Origin: Oscillospiraceae bacterium
Lineage (GTDB): Bacteria > Bacillota > Clostridia > Oscillospirales > Oscillospiraceae
Reading direction: 5' to 3'
Assembly (NCBI GenBank): GCA_015068025.1
Contig: SVLH01000009.1
Location: 1 to 53,511 of the forward strand
DNA length: 53,511 bases
The notes under the pieces were generated by a model. The model did not search any database. It was not told the DNA's origin and worked only from the letters and a program-made list of their open reading frames with translations. Position 1 is the stretch's first letter, and every line of letters starts with the position of its first letter. The translations under genes were made by a program, and so were the position numbers. Shown here piece by piece: positions 22,540 through 31,620 of this stretch.

Positions 22540-24153
22540 GTGCTGAAAATAGAAAACATCAAAATTTCCCCGGATCAGGATCTGGGCGCCGTCAGCGCCG
22601 AGGCCGCCCGTATGCTGAAAGTGCGGGAAAAGGATCTGCAGTCCCTGCGCGTCCTGCGCCGCAGCATCGACGCCCGGGACGGCGTTGTCTGGGTCTACAC
22701 CGTGGAGGTGGGCGTGAAGGACGAGGCCGCCGTGATGAAGCGCTGCCACAGCAAGCGGGTCAGCCAGATCCGGCGCAAACCCGGCTATCTGCTGCCCCTG
22801 CCGCAGAGCGCACCGGAAGTGCCGCCCGTGGTGGTGGGTGCCGGCCCTGCGGGTCTGTTTGCCGCGCTGGTGCTTGCCCGCACGGGACTCAAACCAATTT
22901 TGCTGGAGCGGGGTCGTGCCGTGGAGGAGCGCTGCGCCGATGTGGAGCGCTTCTGGGCGGACGGCACGCTGAATCTGACCTCCAACGTCCAGTTCGGTGA
23001 GGGCGGCGCCGGCGCTTTTTCCGACGGCAAGCTCAACACCGGCACCAAGGATCTGCGCCACCGCTTCATTCTGGAAACACTGGTGAAGTTCGGTGCGCCG
23101 GAGGACATCCTCATGGACGCCAAGCCCCACGTGGGCACCGACTATCTGCACATTGTGCTGAAAAATATGCGGCAGGAGCTGCTCCGTCTGGGTGCGGACA
23201 TCCGCTTTGAAAGCCGCATGACCGACGTGATTGCCGAAAACGGCGCCCTTGCCGCCATCACCGTTGAAAATCCCGACGGCACCTATACCCTCCCCTGCCG
23301 CCAGCTCATCCTCTGCCCCGGTCACTCCGCCCGGGACACCTTTGAGATGCTCCACAGCCGGGGTGTGCCCATGGAGGCAAAGCCCTTTGCCGTGGGCGTG
23401 CGCATCGAGCACCGGCAGGAGGATTGCGACGCCGCCCAGTACAAGCAGTACGCAGGCCACCCCTCTCTGCCTGCTTCCACCTACAAGCTCGCCTGCCACC
23501 TGCCCAACGGACGCAGCGCCTTCTCCTTCTGCGTCTGTCCCGGCGGCGAGGTGGTGGCCGCCGCATCGGAGACGAACCGGGTGGTCACCAACGGAATGAG
23601 CGAGTTTGCCCGTGCCAAAGAGAACATCAACGGCGCGCTGCTGGTGAATGTCACCCCCGAGGACTTCGGCGGCGACAGCCCCCTTGCCGGCATCGCCTTC
23701 CAGCGCAGGCTGGAAGAAGCCGCCTTCGCCCTCGGCGGCGGTGGCTACCGTGCCCCCGCCCAGCGGGTGGAGGACTTCCTCGCAAAGCGCCCCACAAAAA
23801 AGGCCGGTCGGGTAAAGCCCAGCTACCGCCCCGACGTGACCTGGGCGGACCTGCACGAGTGCCTGCCCGGTTTCGTGGCGGAAACCATCGCGCTGGCGCT
23901 GCCGGTGTTGGGCGGTCAGCTCCGGGGCTATGACCACGGCGATGCCGTGATGACTGCGGTGGAAAGCCGTTCCTCCTCCCCCGTCCGCATCCTGCGGGAC
24001 GACACGTGCCAATCCGCCCTGACGGGTCTGTTCCCCTGCGGCGAAGGCGCCGGCTACGCCGGCGGCATCCTCTCCGCCGCGGCAGACGGTATGCGCTGCG
24101 CCGAAGCCGTGTGCCACATTCTCTCCAAGGAGGTTTCTGCCAATGAGCCGTAA
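22540..24153 (+). CDS. FAD-dependent dehydrogenase (COG2509-like)
   Basis: The 537-aa protein has a small N-terminal domain (residues 1-95, containing LRVLRRSIDARD). It is followed by a Rossmann FAD-binding fold with VVGAGPAGLFAA and the substrate-side motif FGEGGAGAFSDGKLNTG. The C-terminal FAD contact is FPCGEGAGYAGGILSAA. The family is widespread in Clostridia, but its substrate is not established. The GTG at 22540 follows AAAGGAAG; an upstream TTG would lie within that site. It overlaps the next gene by 11 bases and leads a three-gene oxidoreductase cluster. Confidence 0.88.
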   Translation: MLKIENIKISPDQDLGAVSAEAARMLKVREKDLQSLRVLRRSIDARDGVVWVYTVEVGVKDEAAVMKRCHSKRVSQIRRKPGYLLPLPQSAPEVPPVVVGAGPAGLFAALVLARTGLKPILLERGRAVEERCADVERFWADGTLNLTSNVQFGEGGAGAFSDGKLNTGTKDLRHRFILETLVKFGAPEDILMDAKPHVGTDYLHIVLKNMRQELLRLGADIRFESRMTDVIAENGALAAITVENPDGTYTLPCRQLILCPGHSARDTFEMLHSRGVPMEAKPFAVGVRIEHRQEDCDAAQYKQYAGHPSLPASTYKLACHLPNGRSAFSFCVCPGGEVVAAASETNRVVTNGMSEFARAKENINGALLVNVTPEDFGGDSPLAGIAFQRRLEEAAFALGGGGYRAPAQRVEDFLAKRPTKKAGRVKPSYRPDVTWADLHECLPGFVAETIALALPVLGGQLRGYDHGDAVMTAVESRSSSPVRILRDDTCQSALTGLFPCGEGAGYAGGILSAAADGMRCAEAVCHILSKEVSANEP

Positions 24154-25114
24154 CATCTGTGTGTATCTGGATTTCCTGACCGACGCCCACAAGGCGCAGA
24201 TCGAAACAGCCGCCGAAGCCGCGGGCTTCGCCGTGCGTTTCTTCCGCCTGAAGGAAGCGGAGGAGACCAAAGCGTACCTGCAGACCGCCGAGATCCTCTA
24301 CGCCCACTCCCCGGATCTGCTGCGTGCCGCACCTGCCACGCTGAAGTGGTATTGCTGCGCCTTCGCCGGCGTGGACCCCTACTGCAAGGACCCCTCCCTC
24401 TTTGCCAATCCCGACTGCCTGCTGACCAACTCCAACGGCTACGGCGTGACCATCGCCGAGCACACCGTGATGACGGCGCTGATGCTGCTGCGCAGAATGC
24501 CCGAATACGAGGAAATCGTCCGCGAGCGCCGCTGGGACAATCAGCTGCCCATCCGCTCCATCCGGGACAATACCTTCACCATCCTCGGCACGGGCAACAT
24601 CGGTGAGAATGTGGCCCGGCGCCTGCGGGGCATGGGCGCTGCCAGGATCATCGGTCTCTCCCGCAGCGGCAGGGCGCATCCCGACTTCGACGAGGTGCAT
24701 CCCATCTCCGCGCTGGATGACATCCTGCCCGACACCCACTTCCTCATCATGGCGCTCCCCGGCACAGCGGAGACGATCCACATCCTCAACCGCAGCCGCA
24801 TCGAGGCGCTCCCCACCGATGCCTACATCATCAACGTGGGCCGCGGCAGCGCCATCGAGCAGGAGCCTCTCATGGAAGCCCTCAACAGCGGTAAAATTGC
24901 AGGCGCGGCGCTGGACGTGATGGACCCCGAGCCCCTGCCCCAGGATCACCCTCTGTGGACCACCCGCAACCTCATCATCACACCCCACATTTCGGGCAAC
25001 ATGACGCTGGGCTACACCTGCGACATCAATGTGAAGATGTTCTGCGACGATCTTGCAAACTATGCGGCAAACCGCCCCCTGAACGGGCTGGTGGACCGCA
25101 CCCTCGGCTACTGA
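24143..25114 (+). CDS. D-isomer-specific 2-hydroxyacid dehydrogenase
   Basis: The 323-aa protein reduces a 2-keto acid to a D-2-hydroxy acid, or the reverse, with NAD(P). The NAD loop is LGTGNIGENVA. Catalytic residues fit the family: Arg in INVGRGSAI, Glu in DPEPLP and His in TPHISGN. The N-terminal substrate domain has the usual length. AAGGAGG lies upstream of the ATG inside the preceding gene. The substrate is unknown. Co-transcription with an FAD dehydrogenase and an iron-containing alcohol dehydrogenase suggests a shared redox pathway. Confidence 0.92.
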   Translation: MSRNICVYLDFLTDAHKAQIETAAEAAGFAVRFFRLKEAEETKAYLQTAEILYAHSPDLLRAAPATLKWYCCAFAGVDPYCKDPSLFANPDCLLTNSNGYGVTIAEHTVMTALMLLRRMPEYEEIVRERRWDNQLPIRSIRDNTFTILGTGNIGENVARRLRGMGAARIIGLSRSGRAHPDFDEVHPISALDDILPDTHFLIMALPGTAETIHILNRSRIEALPTDAYIINVGRGSAIEQEPLMEALNSGKIAGAALDVMDPEPLPQDHPLWTTRNLIITPHISGNMTLGYTCDINVKMFCDDLANYAANRPLNGLVDRTLGY

Positions 25115-25137
25115 TTTTCTGACAAAGGAGCGTTTTT

Positions 25138-26331
25138 ATGAATAATTTCACCTTTTACGCCCCTACCCTCTTCTCCTTCGGCGACGGCGCCGAGAAGGAA
25201 GTCGGCGCACTGGTGCGCCGCTTCGGCGGCAGCCGCGTGCTGCTGGTGTGCGGCGGCGGCAGCGTGAAGCGCAACGGCGCCTACGATGCCGTGACCGCCT
25301 CTCTGCGGGAGGCAGGCCTCTTCTGGACGGAACTGTTCGGTGTGCAGCCCAATCCCCGCAGCGGCAAGGTCTACGAGGGTATTGAGCTCCTCCGCCGCGA
25401 GGGCTGCGACTTCGTGCTGGCGCTGGGCGGCGGCAGTGTCATCGACACCGCCAAGGCCATCGGCATCGGCGCTAAATACGACGGCGACTTCTGGGACTAC
25501 TTCACGGGCAAGGCGAAGATCGAGTCCACCGTCCCCGTGGGCGTGGTTCTGACGCTGGCCGCCGCCGGCAGCGAGGGCAGCAACAGCATCGTCATCACCC
25601 AGGAGGAGGGCAACCTGAAGTGGGGCGCACCCAAGAGCGACCTCGTCCGCCCCGCCTTTTCTGTGCTCAATCCCCGGTTCTCCTGCTCGCTGCCGCCCCA
25701 CCAGATCGCCAACGGCGCGGCGGACATGATTGCCCACATTCTGGAGCGCTATTTCACCAACACCCCCGACGTCAACGTCACCGACCGTCAGTGCGAGGCG
25801 CTGGTGCGCGCCATCGTGGAGGCCGCTCCCCGGGCCGTGGCCGACCCCACGGACTATGCTGCGCAATCCGACCTGATGTGGGCGGGCATGCTGGCGCACA
25901 ACGACTCTCTGGGCGTGGGGCGGGTGCAGGACTGGGCCAGCCACCAGATCGAGCACGAGCTCTCCGCCTTCTACGACTGCGCCCACGGCGCCGGTCTTGC
26001 CGTGGTGATGCCGGCGTGGATGGAATACGTGCTGCCCCACGACCCCATGCGCTTCGCCCGCTTTGCCGCGGAGGTCTTTGACTGCCAGATGGACGAAGCC
26101 GATCCCACCCGCACCGCTCTGGAGGGCATTGCCCGTCTGCGCGCCTTCTTCGCCTCTTTGAACCTGCCCCTGACCTATGAGGCCGTGGGCGGTAAGGTGG
26201 AGGACATCCCTGCCATGGTGGCGCACCGCGCGGAAAAGCCCAACGGCTTCCCCTTCGGCGGCTTCGTGAAGATCGGCCCCGAAGAGATGGAGGAGCTGCT
26301 GCACCGCATCGCAGCACAGAGCGCCCTTTAA
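25138..26331 (+). CDS. Iron-containing alcohol dehydrogenase (BdhA/YqdH-like)
   Basis: The 397-aa group III alcohol dehydrogenase has the NAD(P) motif LALGGGSVIDTAKAIG. Metal ligands lie in NGAADMIAHILE (Asp and downstream His) and in SHQIEHELSAFYDCAHGAGLA, visible as HQIEHELS and CAHGAGL. Close relatives are NADPH-dependent butanol dehydrogenases, which reduce aldehydes at the end of fermentation. AAAGGAG precedes the ATG by a normal distance. It is the last gene of the oxidoreductase cluster and is followed by a strong terminator. Confidence 0.93.
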   Translation: MNNFTFYAPTLFSFGDGAEKEVGALVRRFGGSRVLLVCGGGSVKRNGAYDAVTASLREAGLFWTELFGVQPNPRSGKVYEGIELLRREGCDFVLALGGGSVIDTAKAIGIGAKYDGDFWDYFTGKAKIESTVPVGVVLTLAAAGSEGSNSIVITQEEGNLKWGAPKSDLVRPAFSVLNPRFSCSLPPHQIANGAADMIAHILERYFTNTPDVNVTDRQCEALVRAIVEAAPRAVADPTDYAAQSDLMWAGMLAHNDSLGVGRVQDWASHQIEHELSAFYDCAHGAGLAVVMPAWMEYVLPHDPMRFARFAAEVFDCQMDEADPTRTALEGIARLRAFFASLNLPLTYEAVGGKVEDIPAMVAHRAEKPNGFPFGGFVKIGPEEMEELLHRIAAQSAL

Positions 26332-26345
26332 TCGCACAAAAAAGA

Positions 26346-26376
26346 GCCGCAGCGGACGAGCCGCTGCGGCTTTTCT
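26346..26376. terminator. Bidirectional terminator
   Basis: gccgcagcgg / ccgctgcggc, a 5-base loop, then TTTTCTT. It lies between the convergent alcohol dehydrogenase and MATE genes. Confidence 0.88.
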
Positions 26377-27728
26377 TATTCTTTGATGGCTTTGGTTTCC
26401 CACTTCGTGCCGCGGAATCGGGTAACGAAGAGGATCGACCGCACGAACCAGTCTGCGATCATGGCAGCCCAGACGCCCACCACGCCAAAACCGAAGAACC
26501 GACCCAGCAGGACACCCAGACCCACACGCACCGTCCACATGGTCACCACGCTCACCGACATGGTGTAGCGGGCGTCGCCGGCGGCGCGCAGCGCCTGCGG
26601 CATGGAGAAGGAGGACGGCCAGAACAGCGTGCCGAAAATGAGATACATCGTCACCAGCGTGCGGACGTAACCCTCCGTTTCCGGCGAAACGTTGTAGACC
26701 CGCAGAACCAGCGGCAGCAGCAGCCGGATGACGATACCGCCGCAAAGCATCAGGATATAGGCGATCTTCATCAGCTTTTTGGCGTATTCCCGAGCGCGCT
26801 CCATGTTGTTCGCACCCACGCACCGCGACACCACGGAAACCATGGCCAGACCCATGGCCTCCGCAGGCAGGCTGTGGAAGGAGGTGACGGTGGTGGAGAT
26901 GGAGTTTGCCGCCACGGACGCCGTGCCGAACAGCGCCACCGTGGACAGCAGCAGCACCTTGCCCAGTTGGAACACGCTGTTTTCCACGCCGCTGGGAACA
27001 CCGTAGCGCAGAATATTGCCCACGAGGTGTCTGTCATGCCGCAGAGAAAACCGCTTGATCTGCACCGGGCGGCCGCCGCGGCACAGCAGCGCCACGATCA
27101 CCACCGCGCCCACGGCGCGGGAAACGAGGGTGGGGATGGCGGCGCCCGCCACGCCCATGCCGAAGCCGAAGATCAAAACGGCATTGCCCGCCGCGTTGAT
27201 GAGGTTCGTCATCAGGGAGATCCACATGGTGGTGCGGGAATCGCCCATCACGCGAAACAGCGCCGCGCCTGCGCTGTAAACCGCCATAAAGGGGAAGGAC
27301 AGCGTGACAATGTCGAAATACGTACTTGCATAGGCGGCCACATCCGCCTCGATGGCGCCGAACACCCCGCCGATGATCAGGGGCTTTGCAAGATAGTACA
27401 AGCCCACCACCAGCAGAGAAACCTCCAGCATAAACAGCAGCAGCTGTTCACCGGATGCCCTCGCCTTTTCCATCTCCCGCCGCCCCAGATACTGTCCCGT
27501 TACGATGGCGCCGCCGGAAGCCAGCGCGATAAAAATCGTCAGAAACAGGGCGTTTGTCGTGCCCACCAGCGAGATGGCGGAGACCGCCGCCTCGCCCACC
27601 TGCGCCACCATGACCGTATCCACCAGATTGACCGTGGTAATGAGCATCCGCTCGATGACCAGAGGGAGCGCGATCTTCCACAGATCCCGGTCGCTGAATT
27701 CAATATCGAGTTTCCGAACCTCTGCCAT
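26376..27728 (-). CDS. MATE family efflux transporter
   Basis: The 450-aa membrane protein has about twelve predicted helices in two homologous halves, as in multidrug and toxic compound extrusion proteins that couple drug export to Na or H flow. Recognisable segments are VNLVDTVMVAQVGEAAVSAI in the first helix hairpin, given here by its VDTVMVAQVG core, and GLGVLLGRFFGFGVVGVW near the end. The ATG at 27728 follows GGGAGGG and agrees with the promoter position; longer frames would start inside the promoter. The substrate is unknown. It is monocistronic. Confidence 0.93.
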   Translation of the reverse strand: MAEVRKLDIEFSDRDLWKIALPLVIERMLITTVNLVDTVMVAQVGEAAVSAISLVGTTNALFLTIFIALASGGAIVTGQYLGRREMEKARASGEQLLLFMLEVSLLVVGLYYLAKPLIIGGVFGAIEADVAAYASTYFDIVTLSFPFMAVYSAGAALFRVMGDSRTTMWISLMTNLINAAGNAVLIFGFGMGVAGAAIPTLVSRAVGAVVIVALLCRGGRPVQIKRFSLRHDRHLVGNILRYGVPSGVENSVFQLGKVLLLSTVALFGTASVAANSISTTVTSFHSLPAEAMGLAMVSVVSRCVGANNMERAREYAKKLMKIAYILMLCGGIVIRLLLPLVLRVYNVSPETEGYVRTLVTMYLIFGTLFWPSSFSMPQALRAAGDARYTMSVSVVTMWTVRVGLGVLLGRFFGFGVVGVWAAMIADWFVRSILFVTRFRGTKWETKAIKE

Positions 27729-27768
27729 GCGCTCCCTCCCACCTGCCGATTCATAGGCTTCTGCGCAC

Positions 27769-27797
27769 ATTTTATCCCCCTCCGCCCTCTTTTTCAA
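27769..27797 (-). promoter_or_regulatory. Promoter of the MATE gene
   Basis: TTGAAA (27797-27792), 17 bases, TAAAAT (27774-27769). Confidence 0.75.
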
Positions 27798-27885
27798 CAC
27801 GCATTTTCCAAAAACTTTCACAAAGAATGCGGTCTTTTTTTGTCCAAAAACCGCGCGAATTGTTGTATACTTTTCCGTCGCCCTT

Positions 27886-27894
27886 TGCTATACT
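27886..27894 (+). promoter_or_regulatory. Extended -10 promoter of thyA-folA
   Basis: TGC-TATACT matches an extended -10 element. The -35 region is poor (TTGTAT at 20 bases). The transcript would start near 27901, which argues against the ATG at 27903 as thyA start. Confidence 0.65.
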
Positions 27895-27929
27895 GGTCTA
27901 TAATGAACAATACGAAGGAGCGTGTCGCC

Positions 27930-28760
27930 GTGAGTTACGCAGATATCCGTTTTATTGAAAATTGCAAAGACATTCTGGAAAACGGCGTGTGGGACACCGA
28001 TCAGAACGTCCGCCCCCGTTGGGAGGACGGCACCCCCGCCCACACCGTGAAGAAATTCGGCATCGTGAACCGCTACGACCTGCAGAAGGAGTTTCCCATC
28101 CTGACCATCCGCCGCACCTACTGGAAGACCGCCGTGAAGGAACTGCTGTGGATCTGGCAGAAGAAGTCCAACAACATCGCCGATCTGGACGCCAAGATCT
28201 GGGACTCCTGGGCGGACGAGACCGGCTCCATCGGCAAGGCATACGGCTATCAGCTGGGCGTGAAGCACCACTATCCCGAGGGCGATATGGATCAGGTGGA
28301 TCGCGTGCTGTACGACCTGAAGCACAACCCCGCATCCCGCCGCATCCTCACCAACATCTACAACTTCCAGGATCTCCACGAGATGCACCTGTATCCCTGT
28401 GCATACTCCATGACCTTCAACGTCTCCGGCAACAAGCTCAACGCCATCCTCAACCAGCGCAGTCAGGACATGCTGGCCGCCAACAACTGGAACGTGGTGC
28501 AGTATGCCGTGCTGGTGCACATGATGGCGCGCTCCAGCGGTCTCATCCCCGGTGAGCTGGTGCATGTCATCGCCGACGCTCACATCTACGACCGCCACGT
28601 GCCCATCATCGAGAAGATGCTGACCCAGACCCCCGTGGAGGCACCCAAGTTCTCCGTGGACCCCTCCGTCACCGACTTCTACGCCTTCACGCCCGACAGC
28701 TTCAAGCTGGAAGGCTACACCCCCGCCCCCTTCGAGGACAAGATCCCCGTTGCCATCTGA
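27930..28760 (+). CDS. thyA: Thymidylate synthase
   Basis: The 276-aa enzyme methylates dUMP to dTMP with methylene-tetrahydrofolate. The catalytic Cys is in LYPCAYSM, the phosphate-binding Arg in NPASRRIL, and the folate and dUMP contacts in LNQRSQDMLAANNWNV and HIYDRHV. The GTG at 27930 is chosen because AAGGAG lies 10 bases upstream and the protein then starts SYADIRF, the usual start in clostridial homologues. The alternative ATG at 27903 has no ribosome site and sits at the transcription start. folA follows after 10 bases; ThyA makes dihydrofolate, which FolA reduces. Confidence 0.96.
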   Translation: MSYADIRFIENCKDILENGVWDTDQNVRPRWEDGTPAHTVKKFGIVNRYDLQKEFPILTIRRTYWKTAVKELLWIWQKKSNNIADLDAKIWDSWADETGSIGKAYGYQLGVKHHYPEGDMDQVDRVLYDLKHNPASRRILTNIYNFQDLHEMHLYPCAYSMTFNVSGNKLNAILNQRSQDMLAANNWNVVQYAVLVHMMARSSGLIPGELVHVIADAHIYDRHVPIIEKMLTQTPVEAPKFSVDPSVTDFYAFTPDSFKLEGYTPAPFEDKIPVAI

Positions 28761-28770
28761 GGTGCGTGCC

Positions 28771-29268
28771 ATGAATGCCATTGTCGCTGTTGATAAAAAC
28801 TGGGCCATCGGCAGAGAGGGCGATCTGCTCTTCTCCCTGCCCACGGATATGAAGCGCTTCCGCTCCCTGACGCTGGAGGGTACGGTCATCATGGGCCGCA
28901 AGACACTGGACTCCTTCCCCGGCGGCAAGCCTCTGCCCCGCCGCCGCAACATCGTCATCACCCGCAACGCCGACTTGCAGCGGGAAAATGCCGAGTTCGT
29001 CCCCGGCCTTGATGAGGCGCTGGCGCTGACTGCCGACACCGAAGCCGACAAGCTCTGGGTCATCGGCGGCGGCAGCATCTATGCCGCTCTGCTGGATCGG
29101 TGCAAACGGGTCTACCTGACGCGGGTGGACACCGCCGCCGAGGGCGCCGACACCTTCTTCCCCGATCTGGACGCCCTGCCCGGCTGGGAAGTGGAGCACA
29201 TCGGCGAAACGGTGGAGGAAAACGGCCACACCTACACCTTCCTCGAATACGTGAATACGAACCTGTAA
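28771..29268 (+). CDS. folA: Dihydrofolate reductase
   Basis: The 165-aa enzyme reduces dihydrofolate with NADPH. Family motifs are AVDKNWAIGREGDLLF at the N-terminus, VIMGRKTLDSFPGGKPLP and the cofactor loop VIGGGSIYAALL. The proton-relay acidic residue falls in the PTDMKRF segment. The ribosome site GAGGTG overlaps the thyA stop, which supports coupling. A strong terminator follows directly. Confidence 0.96.
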   Translation: MNAIVAVDKNWAIGREGDLLFSLPTDMKRFRSLTLEGTVIMGRKTLDSFPGGKPLPRRRNIVITRNADLQRENAEFVPGLDEALALTADTEADKLWVIGGGSIYAALLDRCKRVYLTRVDTAAEGADTFFPDLDALPGWEVEHIGETVEENGHTYTFLEYVNTNL

Positions 29269-29270
29269 AA

Positions 29271-29305
29271 AGCGCGCGGAGGAGACCCCTCCGCGCTTCT
29301 TTTTT
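29271..29305 (+). terminator. Terminator of thyA-folA
   Basis: agcgcgcggagg / cctccgcgct pair with a short loop and are followed by a run of six T. Confidence 0.88.
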
Positions 29306-29420
29306 GTCCGCCGCCCCCGTTTCCGCGCTTCTCTCCCACGCATCAACGGACTTTTGGCATCCCCCGTCCCCGTTTGCCCCACACCCCCCGTTTGCCCCAC
29401 AGTCCTTTTGCCGCAGGGGC

Positions 29421-29449
29421 TTTTCAAACGGCGGAGAATTGTTTATAAT
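29421..29449 (+). promoter_or_regulatory. Promoter of recG
   Basis: TTTTCA (29421-29426), 17 bases, TATAAT (29444-29449). The preceding 100 bases are C-rich, with a doubled ccccgtttgccccaca. Confidence 0.75.
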
Positions 29450-29479
29450 GGAAACACTTTGAAGAAAGGGGGACACAGC

Positions 29480-31528
29480 ATGGCAGACCTGCATACCGAC
29501 GTGCGCTACGTCAAAGGCATCGGCGAGCAGCGGGCCAAGGCGCTGAACAAGCTGGGCATCCGGACTCTGCGTGACCTCATCGGCTGGTTTCCCCGAAAGT
29601 ACGACGACCGCCGCACCGCCTGCCGCATCGCAGACCTCATCCCCGGCGAGACCGCCTGCGTGGCGGCCATGATCGCCTCGCCCCCCACGGTGTCCCACAT
29701 CCGCAAGGGCATGGATCTGGTGAAGGTGCGCGCCGTGGATGAAACGGGCGTGCTGGACGTCACCTTCTTCAACCAGACCTGGCTGAAAAACAACCTGAAG
29801 CAGGGCGAGACCTACATCTTCTACGGCAAGGCGGAGGGCAACCTCCTGCGCAAGAGCATGGCCAGCCCCATCGTGGAGCAGGAGGGGCGCGGGGAATTCA
29901 CCGGCCGCATCGTGCCCATCTATCCCCTCACCGCCGGCGTCTCCCAGCTCATTCTCTCCCGCTCTATCCGGCAGGGTCTGGACGCGTGCGCCGACATTCT
30001 GCCCGATGCGCTGCCCGACGAGGTGCGCCAGACCCACGCCCTGTGCCGCATCGGCTACGCCTACGAAAACATCCACTTCCCCGAGGACGAAAAGGCGCTG
30101 GACATCGCCCGCCGCCGTCTGGCCTTTGAGGAACTGTTTCTCTTCTCCATCGGGCTCAAACGCCTGCGCAGCCGTCGGGAGACGGTGTCCGTCCCCCCCT
30201 GTCGGGAGGTGGATCTCTCCGGGTTCTACAACGCCCTCCCCTTCACGCTTACCAACGCCCAGCGCCGCTGCGTGGAGGAGGCTGTTGCCGATATGCGCTC
30301 GGGCAGGGTCATGAATCGTCTGTGTCAGGGTGATGTTGGCTCGGGCAAGACCATGGTGGCTGCCGCCTGCGTGTATTTCATGGCGCAAAACGGCCGCCAG
30401 TCCGCCCTCATGGCACCCACGGAGATCCTTGCCCAGCAGCATTACAACGGCCTCGCCCCGCTGCTGGAAGCCTTTGGCATCCGCTGCGCTCTGCTCACCG
30501 GCTCCACCCGTGCCGCCGTGCGGCGCTCCGTTTTACAGCAGCTTGCGGACGGCGAGATCGCCTTTGTCATCGGCACCCACGCCCTTCTCACCGCCGACGT
30601 TGCCTACGCCGATCTCGGCCTTGTGGTCACCGACGAGCAGCACCGCTTCGGCGTGGGGCAGCGTGCCGCTCTGGCGGAAAAGGGGCAGCACCCCCACACG
30701 CTGGTCATGTCCGCCACCCCCATTCCCCGCACGCTGGCGCTGATCCTCTACGGCGATCTGGACGTGTCCGTCATCGACGAGCTCCCCCCCGGCCGGCAGC
30801 CCATCGAGACCTACGCCGTTCCCGGCAGCTACCACCCCAGAGTGTACAGCTTCATCCGTAAGCTGGCGGCAGAGGGGCGGCAAGCGTACATCGTCTGCCC
30901 CATGGTGGAGGTGAATGACGAGCTGCCCGACGAGCGCAAAGCCGTGACCGAATACGCAAAACAGCTGCAGACGGAGATCTTCCCCGATTTGAAGGTGGCC
31001 TTCGTCCACGGCAAGATGAAGCCCAAGGAAAAGGACGCCGTCATGCGCGCCTTCGCCGCCCACGAGACCGACATTCTGGTCTCCACCACGGTGATCGAGG
31101 TGGGCGTGGACGTGCCCAACGCCGCCGTGATGGTGGTGGAAAATGCGGAGATGTTCGGTCTGAGCCAGCTGCATCAGCTGCGCGGACGCGTGGGACGCGG
31201 CAAGCATCAGTCCTACTGCATCCTCATCTCCGACAACCGAAACGAAGAAACCCGTGCCCGATTGAAGGTCATGACCCAGACTGCCGACGGCTTCAAGATC
31301 GCGGAGGAAGACCTGCGGCTGCGTGGCCCCGGCGACTTCTTCGGCGTGCGCCAGCACGGTCTGCCCGGCCTGCGCGTGGCGGATATCGGCTGCGACACCC
31401 GCCTTTTGCAGGAGGCGCAGCAGGCGGCGGAAGACCTGCTGACCAAAGACCCCGACCTCTCCGCCCACCCCGCCACGGCGGAGCGCATCGCGGAGCTGTT
31501 CACCCAATCCGCCGACACGCTGAACTGA
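29480..31528 (+). CDS. recG: ATP-dependent DNA helicase RecG
   Basis: The 682-aa protein has the standard RecG length and order: an N-terminal wedge/OB domain that starts with a helix-hairpin-helix-like GIGEQRAKALNKLGI, then two helicase domains. Motif I is GDVGSGKT, motif II DEQHRFG, motif III MSATPIPRT, and motifs V-VI include STTVIEVGVDVPNA and QLRGRVGRG. RecG reverses stalled forks and processes Holliday junctions. The ATG at 29480 follows AAGGGGG. It is a single-gene unit. Confidence 0.97.
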   Translation: MADLHTDVRYVKGIGEQRAKALNKLGIRTLRDLIGWFPRKYDDRRTACRIADLIPGETACVAAMIASPPTVSHIRKGMDLVKVRAVDETGVLDVTFFNQTWLKNNLKQGETYIFYGKAEGNLLRKSMASPIVEQEGRGEFTGRIVPIYPLTAGVSQLILSRSIRQGLDACADILPDALPDEVRQTHALCRIGYAYENIHFPEDEKALDIARRRLAFEELFLFSIGLKRLRSRRETVSVPPCREVDLSGFYNALPFTLTNAQRRCVEEAVADMRSGRVMNRLCQGDVGSGKTMVAAACVYFMAQNGRQSALMAPTEILAQQHYNGLAPLLEAFGIRCALLTGSTRAAVRRSVLQQLADGEIAFVIGTHALLTADVAYADLGLVVTDEQHRFGVGQRAALAEKGQHPHTLVMSATPIPRTLALILYGDLDVSVIDELPPGRQPIETYAVPGSYHPRVYSFIRKLAAEGRQAYIVCPMVEVNDELPDERKAVTEYAKQLQTEIFPDLKVAFVHGKMKPKEKDAVMRAFAAHETDILVSTTVIEVGVDVPNAAVMVVENAEMFGLSQLHQLRGRVGRGKHQSYCILISDNRNEETRARLKVMTQTADGFKIAEEDLRLRGPGDFFGVRQHGLPGLRVADIGCDTRLLQEAQQAAEDLLTKDPDLSAHPATAERIAELFTQSADTLN

Positions 31529-31620
31529 CCCGCGGCCTTTTTCGAAACCAATTACGCAGCTTTCTCCCACAGGAGAAGCGCCGTCAATGAAACTCGCTTT
31601 ACAGAAAGGAATGTACTATC

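Noticed and set aside
26874-27929. Long N-terminal extension of thymidylate synthase
   Set aside because: It is antisense to the MATE gene, lies upstream of the promoter, and the conserved protein begins at the GTG with AAGGAG.
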